Below are positions 35,556 through 44,917 of a stretch of DNA of 64,000 nucleotides, piece after piece. Position 1 is the first letter of the stretch; each line of letters begins with the position of its first letter. The DNA lies in the NCBI RefSeq assembly GCF_000015285.1, contig NC_008709.1:186001-250000 (forward strand), read 5' to 3'. The notes under the pieces were generated by a model. It made no database searches. It was not told the origin of the DNA and saw only the letters and a program-made list of their open reading frames with translations. The position numbers and the translations under genes are program-made. The stretch is from Psychromonas ingrahamii 37 (GTDB lineage Bacteria; Pseudomonadota; Gammaproteobacteria; Enterobacterales; Psychromonadaceae).

Positions 35556-36049
35556 TGGCAGCCGTTTTTATTGGCGTCGGCTCCAGTATCAACCGATCTG
35601 AGAATATTCGTTTAGGTATTGCGGCATTACAAGCTGAGTTTGGTGAGTTACTGCTTTCTCCTCTTTACGAAAGTGAAGCTGTTGGTTTTTCAGGGGTTAA
35701 TTTTTACAATTTAGTGGTTAAATTGCATACTGAGCAAAATATTGTCGAATTAATTAAAAAACTTAAAGGCATAGAGAAGCAGCATGGCCGCCCGGAAAAG
35801 TCATCTAAGTTTACCCCAAGAACCTTAGATTTAGATTTACTTTTATACGACCAGCAGATAGATCCTGATATTGATTTACCGCGCGGCGAAATTTTAAAAA
35901 ATGCATTTGTATTAAAACCCTTATCCGAGTTAGCACCAACATTAAGACACCCTGTTCTGGGTGAAACCTATCAAGCCTTGTGGCGGAATTATCCGCAACA
36001 AAAGCAAAAATTGTGGAAAGTATCAAAACAGCTTCCCGATCATTATTGA
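35555..36049 (+). CDS. folK: HPPK, 2-amino-4-hydroxy-6-hydroxymethyldihydropteridine pyrophosphokinase
   Basis: 164 residues. VFIGVGSSINRSENIRLGI at the N-terminus, KKLKGIEKQHGR, FTPRTLDLDLLLYD (metal-binding DLD) and LPRGEILKNAFVLKPLSELAP. The usual RxxxxPR-H motif is PRGEILKNAF here; the family's HP is replaced by PRGE, a mild variant. Adds pyrophosphate to the product of FolB. Confidence 0.93.
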   Translation: MAAVFIGVGSSINRSENIRLGIAALQAEFGELLLSPLYESEAVGFSGVNFYNLVVKLHTEQNIVELIKKLKGIEKQHGRPEKSSKFTPRTLDLDLLLYDQQIDPDIDLPRGEILKNAFVLKPLSELAPTLRHPVLGETYQALWRNYPQQKQKLWKVSKQLPDHY

Positions 36050-36076
36050 TCACTTTATTTTATATATGAGATAAAA

Positions 36077-36880
36077 ATGTCCGAACTTCAAATTGTTGTA
36101 TTAGCTTTAATTCAGGGATTAACTGAATTTTTACCTATTTCCAGCTCAGCTCATCTGATTTTACCATCACAACTCTTAGGTTGGCAGGATCAGGGTTTAG
36201 CCTTTGATTTAATACTTAACATTGGCACATTATCAGCGGTCTTAATCTATTTTCGGATGGAGGTCATTAATATGTCGAGAGCCTGGGTTGGCTCTCTGCG
36301 CGGTAAAGGAGAAACACAAGATAGTCGCCTTGCCTGGTGGATTCTTTGGTCGACAATACCAGCCGCTTTAATTGGTTTTTTTGGTAAATCACTGGTTGAA
36401 ACCTATTTACGTAGTGGTTATGTGATTGCAGTAACAACCACTGTTTTTGGTTTACTGCTGTGGTGGGCTGATGCGAACGCCAAACAGGTAAAAACAGAAT
36501 ACCAAACGGGCTTGAAAGGGGCTTTATTTATTGGTTTTGCCCAAGTATTAGCCTTGATCCCAGGTACTTCTCGTTCAGGTATTACTATTACTGCAGGTTT
36601 AATGTTGGGTTTGACCCGCAATGGCGCTGCGCGTTTCTCCTTTTTAATGTCTATTCCGATTATTGCCATGGCCTCCGGATATGATTTGCTTAAATTTATT
36701 TTATCCGACGAATATGTTGACTGGGGTCCTTTGTTTTTAGGTGCGGGGATCTCCTTTGTCAGCGCTATTTTATGTATTCACGTATTTCTAATCCTGCTCA
36801 ATAGAGTCGGCATGATGCCTTTTGTTATCTATCGTTTGCTGTTAGGTGGTTTTTTGTTTTATATTTTGTCGGGCACCTAG
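36077..36880 (+). CDS. uppP: Undecaprenyl-diphosphate phosphatase UppP/BacA
   Basis: 267 residues, about eight membrane helices. Two family motifs: [20 protein letters not shown] (E-rich/PISSSAH) and [18 protein letters not shown] (PGTSRSG). It recycles the undecaprenyl carrier for peptidoglycan and gives bacitracin resistance. The last seven codons (YILSGT, stop) already belong to the first unit of a 46-bp tandem repeat. Confidence 0.96.
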   Translation: MSELQIVVLALIQGLTEFLPISSSAHLILPSQLLGWQDQGLAFDLILNIGTLSAVLIYFRMEVINMSRAWVGSLRGKGETQDSRLAWWILWSTIPAALIGFFGKSLVETYLRSGYVIAVTTTVFGLLLWWADANAKQVKTEYQTGLKGALFIGFAQVLALIPGTSRSGITITAGLMLGLTRNGAARFSFLMSIPIIAMASGYDLLKFILSDEYVDWGPLFLGAGISFVSAILCIHVFLILLNRVGMMPFVIYRLLLGGFLFYILSGT

Positions 36881-37050
36881 ATTCAACAGGTTCAGTGGTT
36901 TAGCTTATATTTTGTCGGGAGCCTATGTTCAGCAGGTCTAGCGCTTTAGCTTATATCTTGTCGGGCACTTAGATTCAACAGGTCCAGTGCTTTAGCTTAT
37001 ATTTTGTCGGGCACCTAGTTTTAACCGGTCTAGTGCTTTAGCTTAAATTT
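36859..37050. repeat. 46-bp tandem repeat, 4.2 copies
   Basis: Units start at 36859, 36905, 36951, 36997 and (partial) 37043, exactly 46 bp apart. The common core is TTATATTTTGTCGGGCACCT, then AGATTCAACAGGT and a TTTAGC end. Copies differ at several positions, so the array is not brand new. ACCT/AGGT pieces in each unit could pair. The first unit is the 3' coding end of uppP. The array fills the gap between uppP and fetB, which converge. Confidence 0.85.
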
Positions 37051-37057
37051 GAGCAGG

Positions 37058-37783
37058 TTAAGTGATTGAGCTGTTATTTTTTATGGTGTTTTTATTAAGC
37101 ACTAAAAAACAAGCCGAAGAAATGCCTGCCGAGGCAAAGACCATACACATCACTACTATTTGGTACCTTGCCGCAATAAAGGGGGAGGTACCGGATAAGA
37201 TTTGTCCAGTCATCATGCCCGGTAAGGAGATCAATCCAACCGCAAATAACGCATTAATATTTGGGATCATTGAAGCATGAAATGCAGTTTTACGCGCATT
37301 AATATAATCTGCCTCACGCGACAACTCAGCATAAAAACGTTCTGCTGAAAGACTGACGCTATTCATACAGTTGGCAAAAATCATGCCCGCTAATGGGATC
37401 ATGGTTTGTACCTGATACCAGGGCTGTAATGTTAAAACGCCCTGGGTAATAATTAATAAGGTAAAGCCACCGCCTATTGCAACGGATATCATCGTTCGTT
37501 TTAATAATGGCAAACGCAGCTCTTTAATATTGCCTAAGGCAATCCAACTGGAAAATAGGACCATCAGCATTAACAACAGCACAACAATCCAAGCATTAGC
37601 ACCAGCAAAAAGATAATTAAGAAAATAACCGACTAACAGCAGTTGTACTAACATGCGAGAAAGTGCATAGAGAGCAAATTTTCCGTTTAGTGACCATTTA
37701 AATAAAATAACGATCACCAAGAAAACCGGAATAAAGGCAATAGCCAAGTTATGCAATGGGAGAATAGTCAGTGAATTAGACAT
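37058..37783 (-). CDS. fetB: FetB/YbbM-type ABC transporter permease (UPF0014)
   Basis: 241 residues with about seven transmembrane helices. The family signature is MIPLAGMIFANCMNSVSLSAERF, followed by GLISLPGMMTGQILSGTSP. E. coli FetB pairs with the ATPase FetA in iron export; no fetA-like ATPase is adjacent here, so the partner must be elsewhere or the function differs. The 3' end abuts the 46-bp repeat array. Confidence 0.85.
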   Translation of the reverse strand: MSNSLTILPLHNLAIAFIPVFLVIVILFKWSLNGKFALYALSRMLVQLLLVGYFLNYLFAGANAWIVVLLLMLMVLFSSWIALGNIKELRLPLLKRTMISVAIGGGFTLLIITQGVLTLQPWYQVQTMIPLAGMIFANCMNSVSLSAERFYAELSREADYINARKTAFHASMIPNINALFAVGLISLPGMMTGQILSGTSPFIAARYQIVVMCMVFASAGISSACFLVLNKNTIKNNSSIT

Positions 37784-37828
37784 TTTCCGCCTCTTTAAAT
37801 TAAGTTGCGATCGTAATAAGTCAGTCGA

Positions 37829-39058
37829 TTATACGCTGTGCTTCTGTTTATACTGTTCGACTGATCGAATACGTGCATGTTTTAACTGAGCTTTAATCTC
37901 TGCACCTTGATATCCTTGCTTAATAATTGGTTGTACATCAACTAACTGTGCCACTTGAAAAGCACGCCAAATATAATCTGCACTGGGGTAGTCTTTCTCT
38001 TCAAAACCGGTTCGGCCCTTAGAGTCGGCAACGCAGCACTGTAACATTTGCGAAAACCGTTCAGGCTTACGCCATGCATCGTTTTGATCCATTAATGTGA
38101 TTAGGCTGTCTGCTTCTAACTCCAACCCCTTATGGATAAGCGTATGGTGCTCACTGACTAAACAGGCCAATTCTCTGCATTCATTGGGTATTTTAAGACG
38201 TTCACATAAGTTGTTAATCAGCTGCAAACCCAATTTCCCATGACCTTTATGGCTGGGCCAGAGTTCCTTGGGTGTTAGCGCCTTACCAAGGTCGTGTACC
38301 AGGCAGGCAAAACGAAACGCAAGTGAATCGGATAATTTTACTGATTGTTCTACAACCATTAAAGTATGTATGCCAGTATCAATTTCAGGATGCCATTTTT
38401 TAGGTGCAGGAACACCAAATAATGCTTCAATTTCGGGGAATAAAAGCGGCAGAGCACCACAGTCGCGTAACACCTGGAAATAGATCTGCGGGTTATTGGT
38501 TTTTAACGCATTTGCGGTTTCCTGCCAAACCCTTTCTGCGGTCAGATGATTTAACTCACCACTACTGCTTAAGCTGCGCATCAGATCGAGCGTTTCCGGG
38601 GCAATTTTGAAGCCTAAATCGTAAAAACGCGCAGCGAAGCGTGCAACGCGTAAAACGCGCAACGGATCTTCGCTAAATGCTGTCGATATATGACGCAGGG
38701 TTTTGGTCTGTATATCCTGCAGCCCGTGGTAGGGATCAATCAACTCTCCCTGTGGTGATTGTGCAATGGCATTAATGGTTAAATCTCGGCGTTTTAAGTC
38801 TTCCGTGAGAGTGACATCCAGGCCAGCGTAACATTCAAATCCATTATGACCGGAACCTTTTTTTCGCTCAGTGCGTGCGAGGGCATATTCATCACCCGTT
38901 TGAGGATGGATAAAAACGGGAAAATCTTTACCTACTTGCTGAAAACCTAACTTTAATAGTTTATCCGGGGTGGCTGCGATCACTACATAATCTCGATCTT
39001 TAACCTTAAGTTGTAATAATTGATCACGAACTGCGCCTCCAACTAAAAATATTTGCAT
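37829..39058 (-). CDS. cca: CCA-adding tRNA nucleotidyltransferase
   Basis: 409 residues, class II family. N-terminal catalytic motif [20 protein letters not shown] with the DxD pair, [11 protein letters not shown], the [12 protein letters not shown] template region, and a C-terminal HD domain ([12 protein letters not shown]). Adds or repairs the 3' CCA of tRNAs; the HD domain gives phosphatase/phosphodiesterase activity in E. coli. Complete. Confidence 0.96.
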   Translation of the reverse strand: MQIFLVGGAVRDQLLQLKVKDRDYVVIAATPDKLLKLGFQQVGKDFPVFIHPQTGDEYALARTERKKGSGHNGFECYAGLDVTLTEDLKRRDLTINAIAQSPQGELIDPYHGLQDIQTKTLRHISTAFSEDPLRVLRVARFAARFYDLGFKIAPETLDLMRSLSSSGELNHLTAERVWQETANALKTNNPQIYFQVLRDCGALPLLFPEIEALFGVPAPKKWHPEIDTGIHTLMVVEQSVKLSDSLAFRFACLVHDLGKALTPKELWPSHKGHGKLGLQLINNLCERLKIPNECRELACLVSEHHTLIHKGLELEADSLITLMDQNDAWRKPERFSQMLQCCVADSKGRTGFEEKDYPSADYIWRAFQVAQLVDVQPIIKQGYQGAEIKAQLKHARIRSVEQYKQKHSV

Positions 39059-39134
39059 TGTTTTTCCTCTTTATGTCTTAGTTAGTTATTATATGCAATA
39101 ACTTCTCTTGTCACTATTTTCTTTGGATTTTGTT

Positions 39135-40889
39135 ATGTATCAAGATTTTTTCTCTTTAAAAGAGCAACCCTTTTCGATCTCGCCTGATCCCGATTTTTTA
39201 TTTTTGAGCAACCGTCATCAAGAGGCAATAGCCCATTTGCAATATGGTGTTCAAGGTAACGGCGGGTTCGTCTTATTAACTGGTGAAGTGGGTACGGGAA
39301 AAACCACTGTCTGCCGTAAATTATTGCAGGAGATCGGTGCAACCACCGATATCGCTTTTATTTTAAACCCGGCTTTAACTGATATTGAATTGCTGGCCAC
39401 TGTCTGTGATGAATTTCATATTGATTATGAAAAAGATAAGATCAGTTTAAAATTATTATTTGACAGCTTAACCGCTTGGATGATGAATAACCATCATCAA
39501 GGACGGAGTGCGATTGTATTAATTGATGAAGCACAACATCTTAGCTTCTCGGTATTAGAGCAACTCCGTTTGCTCACCAATATTGAATCCAATAATAAAA
39601 AACCATTACAGGTCATTTTAATTGGCCAAACCGAGTTACAGCAAAAACTGAAGCAGCCTGAGTTGCGCCAATTGGCACAGCGAATTAGCGCACGTTACCA
39701 TCTGATGCCTTTGACGGAGCAGGAAAGCGTCTATTATATCCAGCATCGATTGAATGTTGCGGGGGTAAGTTTTCCGATTTTTGAACACCGGGCAGTAAGA
39801 GAAGTTTTTAAGCGCAGTCAGGGAGTCCCGCGCTTAATTAATTTACTTTGTGATCGTAGCCTGCTCTGTGCATACACTCAAAATTCATTAAAAGTGACGG
39901 TGTTGATGGTAAAAAAAGCGAGTGATGAGATGGCGCTTTCACCACCTCAAACACTTTTTAATGCGATCTTCAAAAGCAGTTGGCGATTTATTGCTTTGAG
40001 CCTATTGGCTGTCTTCACTGCTTTTCAGGCTCCTGAACTGTTGAACCGCTTTAAAGAGGTCAAAGCACAACCGGCAGAATTAATCATACCAGCTATAGCT
40101 GCCACATTAGGTGAGTCTCTGCCAGAACTGATCGTGCCTCCGGAAGAACATATTACGCCTCTGCCAGAAAATATTGTGCCTCCCGAAGAGCTCATCGCGC
40201 CTCCCGCAGAATATACTGTGCCAACCGAATTGGAACAAGCCACCGAGGTTGGAGTATTACAGAAGAATGAATCTCCTGACTGGTTTGATAATTATGAGTT
40301 ATTAGATATTTCCAATGCAACCTTTGCTAATGCCCTATTAAATTTATATGCTGTTTGGGGGTATCAGGTTGATCCCGAAACGGTTAATTGTGAACAGGGA
40401 AAAAGTGTGTTGTTATCCTGTTATTCGGAAAATACCAGCCTGAAAAAATTAAAGCAGTTGAATTACCCCAGTGTGGTTAGACTTGAAAGGGATAATTTAG
40501 AAAGTTTACATGCGGTGCTTTATGCCATTAATGACAGCTACCAATTATTGATTGACGGGCAAGTTATTGAGGTGTCAGAAACCTGGTTTAACACCTACTG
40601 GTCAGGGGAGCTAACGGTACTTTGGCAGGCACCCTTTGAATTACAGGGTAACCTTAAATTTGGCCAGCAAAGTGAGCAAATAGCCTGGCTGGCGAGGCAA
40701 CTTAATAAGTTGCAGGGAATGCCGATTGAGAGTAAAAATCGCTTCGATTTGCCATTATTACAGCAAGTGATGCGTTTTCAGATAGAAAATGGCTTAAAAG
40801 ATGATGGTATTGTGGGCGAGCGAACCTTAATACCACTAATGCAAATAGTTAATTCTCAGTTGCCACGACTACAACAGGAAGTAAATTAA
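39135..40889 (+). CDS. gspA: GspA/ExeA-like ATPase of type II secretion assembly
   Basis: 584 residues from the ATG at 39135; a TTG at 39108 is possible but adds an atypical leader, and family members begin MYxxFF. AAA domain: Walker A TGEVGTGKTTVCRK (about 46-59), Walker B AIVLIDEAQHL. A transmembrane helix follows at about 275-295, then a proline-rich periplasmic linker of PPEE repeats and a peptidoglycan-binding domain at the C-terminus (FQIENGLKDDGIVGERTLIP). ExeA with ExeB inserts the secretin in Aeromonas. Overlaps the gspB-like gene by 1 bp. No other gsp genes are near. Confidence 0.87.
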   Translation: MYQDFFSLKEQPFSISPDPDFLFLSNRHQEAIAHLQYGVQGNGGFVLLTGEVGTGKTTVCRKLLQEIGATTDIAFILNPALTDIELLATVCDEFHIDYEKDKISLKLLFDSLTAWMMNNHHQGRSAIVLIDEAQHLSFSVLEQLRLLTNIESNNKKPLQVILIGQTELQQKLKQPELRQLAQRISARYHLMPLTEQESVYYIQHRLNVAGVSFPIFEHRAVREVFKRSQGVPRLINLLCDRSLLCAYTQNSLKVTVLMVKKASDEMALSPPQTLFNAIFKSSWRFIALSLLAVFTAFQAPELLNRFKEVKAQPAELIIPAIAATLGESLPELIVPPEEHITPLPENIVPPEELIAPPAEYTVPTELEQATEVGVLQKNESPDWFDNYELLDISNATFANALLNLYAVWGYQVDPETVNCEQGKSVLLSCYSENTSLKKLKQLNYPSVVRLERDNLESLHAVLYAINDSYQLLIDGQVIEVSETWFNTYWSGELTVLWQAPFELQGNLKFGQQSEQIAWLARQLNKLQGMPIESKNRFDLPLLQQVMRFQIENGLKDDGIVGERTLIPLMQIVNSQLPRLQQEVN

Positions 40890-41716
40890 TGTCAACAATT
40901 CTAGCGGCACTGCAAAAGCAAAAATCATCACCAGGCGCTCATTTTATCCAACAACCAGAGGTTGAAAAAGGACTGTTTAAATGGCGAGTTACTTTATTAA
41001 TATCCCTATTGGTTATCATCAGTTTATTAAGTGTATTACTTTATCTGCAACTTAACGGAGAGACGAATGGCATAAAGATAAAACAATCAATTGTGCTAGA
41101 TAAAGTGGTAGATGTGCTTGAAGTTGATTCTGATATTATGGAAGTTGATTCTAATATTATTAAAGTTGATTCTGACATTATTGAAGTTACCCCGCCCGCT
41201 GTTAATGAAGTGCCTATTAAAATAATCAAAAAAGCGCCCAAAGCCGTTAAGGAAATGACTTTTGTAACCCAACCTTTACCCGAGGTTGAAAAGCCTGAGC
41301 CACCCATAAAGTTAGTCCCGGACGAATCAACCACAGATGCTGCCAATTTAACCAGCGAGCTTGATTATTCGGCTGTTTCTAATGAGTTACAACAACGTTT
41401 TGAGTTCGCCTTAGCCGACAGTAAAAAACAGAATAAATTATCTCCGATCGAGTTAAGCCATGATGGCAGAGACCTTTATGAGATGGCCGGTAACTTTCAG
41501 CAAAAAGTGCCAAGCATAAGATATGATACACATATCTATTCGAGCATTGTAGAAGAACGTTGGATTAAGATTAATGGCAACAAATTAAAGGAAGGGCAGT
41601 TTGACCCCCAAGGAAAAATACAGCTGCTGGAGATTCAGCCCAATCGTAGTATCTTTCGATTGGATCGGCAAAGTTTTAGTTTAGAGTCATTAACTGATTG
41701 GAAGGTTAACAGATAG
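40889..41716 (+). CDS. gspB: GspB/ExeB-like type II secretion accessory protein
   Basis: 275 residues: short cytoplasmic tail (STILAALQKQKSSPG is a typical GspB start), one transmembrane helix (about 33-52), a periplasmic linker with a repeated EVDSDI/KVDSDI unit (four near copies, about 70-95), and a C-terminal T2SSB domain (LSPIELSHDGRDLYEM to SLTDWKVNR). Works with GspA. The linker repeat suggests slippage. Probably the last gene of the pair. Confidence 0.87.
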   Translation: MSTILAALQKQKSSPGAHFIQQPEVEKGLFKWRVTLLISLLVIISLLSVLLYLQLNGETNGIKIKQSIVLDKVVDVLEVDSDIMEVDSNIIKVDSDIIEVTPPAVNEVPIKIIKKAPKAVKEMTFVTQPLPEVEKPEPPIKLVPDESTTDAANLTSELDYSAVSNELQQRFEFALADSKKQNKLSPIELSHDGRDLYEMAGNFQQKVPSIRYDTHIYSSIVEERWIKINGNKLKEGQFDPQGKIQLLEIQPNRSIFRLDRQSFSLESLTDWKVNR

Positions 41717-41768
41717 TGCGACCCAAACGGCTTAAAGATCCATTTTCAAGCAGTTTGGGTATACAGTC

Positions 41769-42377
41769 TTACCAATTATTGTTGTTTTTCTTACGGCGTG
41801 GTAACGAAGGGATCAGCAAACCACACAGCAATCCAAAAAATAGCACACTGCCTCCATACAACATCCATTCCATTTTAACCCGTTCGTCCTTGGTATCCTG
41901 CAACAAGTCGAGTTCCAGATTAGTGGCTTTAAGCTCGATGATGTTTTCCTGCAAGCTGTTTTTCTCATTCTCTAGCGCTGCGATCAAGTTGTCTTTATCA
42001 ATGATTGATTGCTTTTGTTGATTCAATATCTCACTGTTTTTCTGATCAATATTTTGTAGTTTTATTTGTGCTTCTTGGAGCTCTTTTTGGATTGCAGGTA
42101 GCAAATTTTTTGCTGGTAAAGTCGTTTGTAACTGATCGCCTTTTACCCAGGCGGTTTTACCATTAGCAGTTTTTACTTGATAAAAACCTGTCTTTTTATT
42201 ATATGTTAAAGTTGTGACCGGACTGCCCACGTCAAGTGTGCCGATAATACGATATTCCCGGCTTGGTCCCGAATGCATATAAATGAAAATATCATCACTC
42301 ACATAGCGGGTTTCTGCAGTCGCATTCATGCACAGCATCAGCGAAATAACAGTGGTAATATAGATGAATATTTTCAA
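41769..42377 (-). CDS. ygiM: YgiM-type SH3 domain protein
   Basis: 202 residues. Signal peptide (1-21, LMCMNATAET), a bacterial SH3 domain (about 25-88, VSDDIFIYMHSGPSREYRIIG), a coiled coil (about 95-165) and a C-terminal transmembrane helix (about 172-190) followed by a basic tail (PRRKKNNNNW). This is the TIGR04211 layout. It sits in the cca/ygiM/ygiF neighbourhood as in E. coli. Function is envelope related but not established. Confidence 0.85.
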   Translation of the reverse strand: MKIFIYITTVISLMLCMNATAETRYVSDDIFIYMHSGPSREYRIIGTLDVGSPVTTLTYNKKTGFYQVKTANGKTAWVKGDQLQTTLPAKNLLPAIQKELQEAQIKLQNIDQKNSEILNQQKQSIIDKDNLIAALENEKNSLQENIIELKATNLELDLLQDTKDERVKMEWMLYGGSVLFFGLLCGLLIPSLPRRKKNNNNW

Positions 42378-42781
42378 TTTCAGGATCCTATTTATTAAAG
42401 TAAAAATTTATATCAAAAGAATTAATGAAGAGATCAATGATTGCGAAGGAAAAAATTAACACTAAAGTTGCATTCGATCGTTGTTCTCAACTTCACAAAA
42501 TCGCATAAAACGATTTTGAACAGCTTTAGCTAACCACAAAGTGGTGAAGAACAGGATGTTCTGAATAAAATTTACAACGCAGTTAGGGACAATTTTAACC
42601 AACAAGGGTGATCACTTTTTTATTTCTTTTGGTATTAGTCTATTTTAAAAGCAAAAACCACTAAGGAAAAGCCTTAGAGACAAAAAAAAGAGCCAGAGCT
42701 CTTTTTTTGTAATAACTACACCTATTCTACTTTAAAATGTTGATTTTTCATCCTGAGGTAGCATGAGTGTTAATCATTTAT
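42378..42781. other. Intergenic region with several short hairpins
   Basis: No ORF. Contains an 8-bp perfect stem CAAAATCG/CGATTTTG at 42496-42503/42511-42518, AGAACA/TGTTCT about 42551-42565, and the pit terminator at 42683-42708. The 5' part must include the promoter of the ygiM-like gene on the minus strand. Confidence 0.45.
42683..42708. terminator. Bidirectional rho-independent terminator after pit
   Basis: AAAAAAAGAGC pairs with GCTCTTTTTTT around loop CAGA. Strong, symmetrical, placed about 75 bp after the pit stop. A smaller stem CTAAGG/CCTTAG precedes it at 42661-42677. Confidence 0.85.
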
Positions 42782-44047
42782 TTAGCTAAAAATAGCTTTC
42801 ATCATATAGAAGAATATAATTGATAAACCAGCACCAATGGGTAGGGTTACTACCCATGAGATGACTATATTACGCACAACACCTAAGTTTAGTGCCGCAA
42901 TACCTCGCGCCATACCAACGCCCAAGACAGCACCTACTAACGTTTGTGTTGTGGAGATGGGTAAACCAGTTCCCGATGCGATAACCACGGTTGCTGCAGC
43001 TGCAAGCTCTGCAGCAAAACCTCGGCTTGGCGTAAGGTGGGTAATACCTGTGCCAATGGTGGCCATAACACGCCTACCAAAAATAGCTAAACCAAGTACA
43101 ATCCCTAAACCACCTAATGGCAATATCCACCACGCCAGTGCCGCTTTAGCCGCTATTTGGCCGTTGTTTTCAACAATGCTAACAACAGCAGCAAGTGGCC
43201 CGATCGCATTGGCGACATCGTTTGAACCATGTGCAAAAGCCATTGCACAAGCTGTCACTACCATCAATACGGCAAATATTTTTTCGACATTGGCAAAATG
43301 CATTTTTTTATCGGCTTTAGGATCGATTTTAATGCGGTTAATAAATATTTTACCAATCGCCGCAACAGAGATACCGACAATAGTGGCTAAGGCAAACGCT
43401 TCAAAGGTTGTAAAATGTAAACCAACATGTGATAGGCCTTTAGTAATAGTTACTAAAGAGAGCAGGAAACCCGCCAGAAACATATAAAATGGAACATAAC
43501 GCTTGGCATTCTTAATCGGATCTTGAGTATCAAATATTAATTTTTGCGAACTCATAAAAATCATATAAGCAATAATACCCGAGATCAGCGGGGTTATCAC
43601 CCAACTGCCAATAATACCCGTTACCTTGATCCAGACGACGCTGTCTACTCCTACTCCAACGGCAGAGAAACCAACGATTGCACCAACAATAGAGTGTGTT
43701 GTAGAAACTGGCCAACCAAAATAGGAGGCAATCATTAACCATACACCGGCGGCTAATAACGCCGACGTCATACCAAAGACTAATAATTCGGGTTGATCAA
43801 CGTAGAAGCTGGCATCGATAATACCTTTACGTATTGTTGATGTTACTTCACCACCCGCTAAATAAGCGCCTGCAAATTCAAAGATCATGGCAATAATGAT
43901 TGCCTGTTTGATGGTTAATGCTTTTGAGCCAACGGAGGTGCCCATTGCATTGGCAACATCGTTTGCACCTATACCCCAAGCCATAAGGAAACCAACAGCG
44001 CCCGCAAATAGTACAAGAATGCTTCCGTATGAAGTTAAAATATCCAT
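42782..44047 (-). CDS. pit: Low-affinity inorganic phosphate transporter Pit
   Basis: 421 residues, about 10-11 transmembrane helices. The two inverted PHO4 signatures are clear: GIGANDVANAMGTSVGSKALT near the N-terminus and AHGSNDVANAIGPLAAV in the second half. Proton- or metal-coupled phosphate uptake through the inner membrane. It follows the DUF47 gene by 16 bp, a widespread pairing in which the DUF47 protein modulates Pit. Confidence 0.95.
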   Translation of the reverse strand: MDILTSYGSILVLFAGAVGFLMAWGIGANDVANAMGTSVGSKALTIKQAIIIAMIFEFAGAYLAGGEVTSTIRKGIIDASFYVDQPELLVFGMTSALLAAGVWLMIASYFGWPVSTTHSIVGAIVGFSAVGVGVDSVVWIKVTGIIGSWVITPLISGIIAYMIFMSSQKLIFDTQDPIKNAKRYVPFYMFLAGFLLSLVTITKGLSHVGLHFTTFEAFALATIVGISVAAIGKIFINRIKIDPKADKKMHFANVEKIFAVLMVVTACAMAFAHGSNDVANAIGPLAAVVSIVENNGQIAAKAALAWWILPLGGLGIVLGLAIFGRRVMATIGTGITHLTPSRGFAAELAAAATVVIASGTGLPISTTQTLVGAVLGVGMARGIAALNLGVVRNIVISWVVTLPIGAGLSIIFFYMMKAIFS

Positions 44048-44063
44048 AAAAATCCTTTAAGCG

Positions 44064-44744
44064 TTATGAACGCGCAATCATAAGTTCGAGTTGATCACCG
44101 ATTGATTCAGAATGATCCGCAAGACGGCCTACCCATTCTAAAATTTGGTAAAGAAACATAACATCAACGGCATTGTAATGCTGTTCGACAGCAAAAAGAT
44201 CTGCGCGAAGTTTAATCTGTAAAGAGTCTGTATCATCTTCAATCGCGTCAAGTTCAGCAAGCATCTTAGTGACTATATCCACTTCGCGACCTTTAAAACC
44301 GGTTTCTAATAATTCATCCAGTTCATTAATGGCTTTTTGGGCCTGCTGTACGGCATCTAAACAACGTTGTAGATAGACCATGAAATTTTTTTCTATTTCA
44401 TGAGGTATTTGTAGCTTTCGGCCTAAAATCCGTCCCGCAATATCTTTTGCCGTATTGGCTATTTTGTCCTGACGGATAGCAAGCTCAATTAAATCACCAC
44501 GTGCAATAGGCATAAATAAACCTTTTGGTAATCTCAAGTGGAGCTTTCGTTTTAAAGCATCCGCTTTTTTTTCAAGCATGGACAGCTCTTTTCTTATCTC
44601 TTCCGCTTTTATCCAATCCTGTTCATTACTCGCTTTAAAAAAAGGGATTAATAACTCACTGCAAGCCGCAACTTTATCAATATGCGTCAGAATGGGTTTA
44701 ATTGGAGATTTGGCAAAAACTCCAAATATCGAGTTAATTGGCAT
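44064..44744 (-). CDS. PhoU-like DUF47 (TIGR00153) protein
   Basis: 226 residues, all helical, PhoU-like bundle: FGVFAKSPIKPILTHIDKV, IRKELSMLEKKADALKRKLHLRLPKGLFMPIARGDLIELA, and LEWVGRLADHSESIGDQLELM at the C-terminus. It is the usual accessory protein of Pit transporters, first gene of this two-gene operon. No catalytic site is expected. Confidence 0.93.
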   Translation of the reverse strand: MPINSIFGVFAKSPIKPILTHIDKVAACSELLIPFFKASNEQDWIKAEEIRKELSMLEKKADALKRKLHLRLPKGLFMPIARGDLIELAIRQDKIANTAKDIAGRILGRKLQIPHEIEKNFMVYLQRCLDAVQQAQKAINELDELLETGFKGREVDIVTKMLAELDAIEDDTDSLQIKLRADLFAVEQHYNAVDVMFLYQILEWVGRLADHSESIGDQLELMIARS

Positions 44745-44917
44745 AGGTGATCCTATTTATTAGGCCGTATTTAGCATACGAATGTTAAAATTCAATAAAA
44801 TTTCGCGCATGGTAACTTTCTTTTGCACATAATTGAATCTGAATTTAGTATAATTAAGCAATTATGACGATTTTTTTTGATCAATTACATTAATTTTAGA
44901 TAGGTTTTTTATAAATT

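Noticed and set aside
36859-37050. Possible CRISPR array
   Set aside because: The units are contiguous with 46-bp period and have no unique spacers; no cas genes are present. The same holds for the 113-bp array at 47603.
39108-39134. TTG start for the gspA-like gene
   Set aside because: The nine extra residues (MSLFSLDFV) are not found at the start of family members, which begin MYxxFF; the ATG at 39135 fits.
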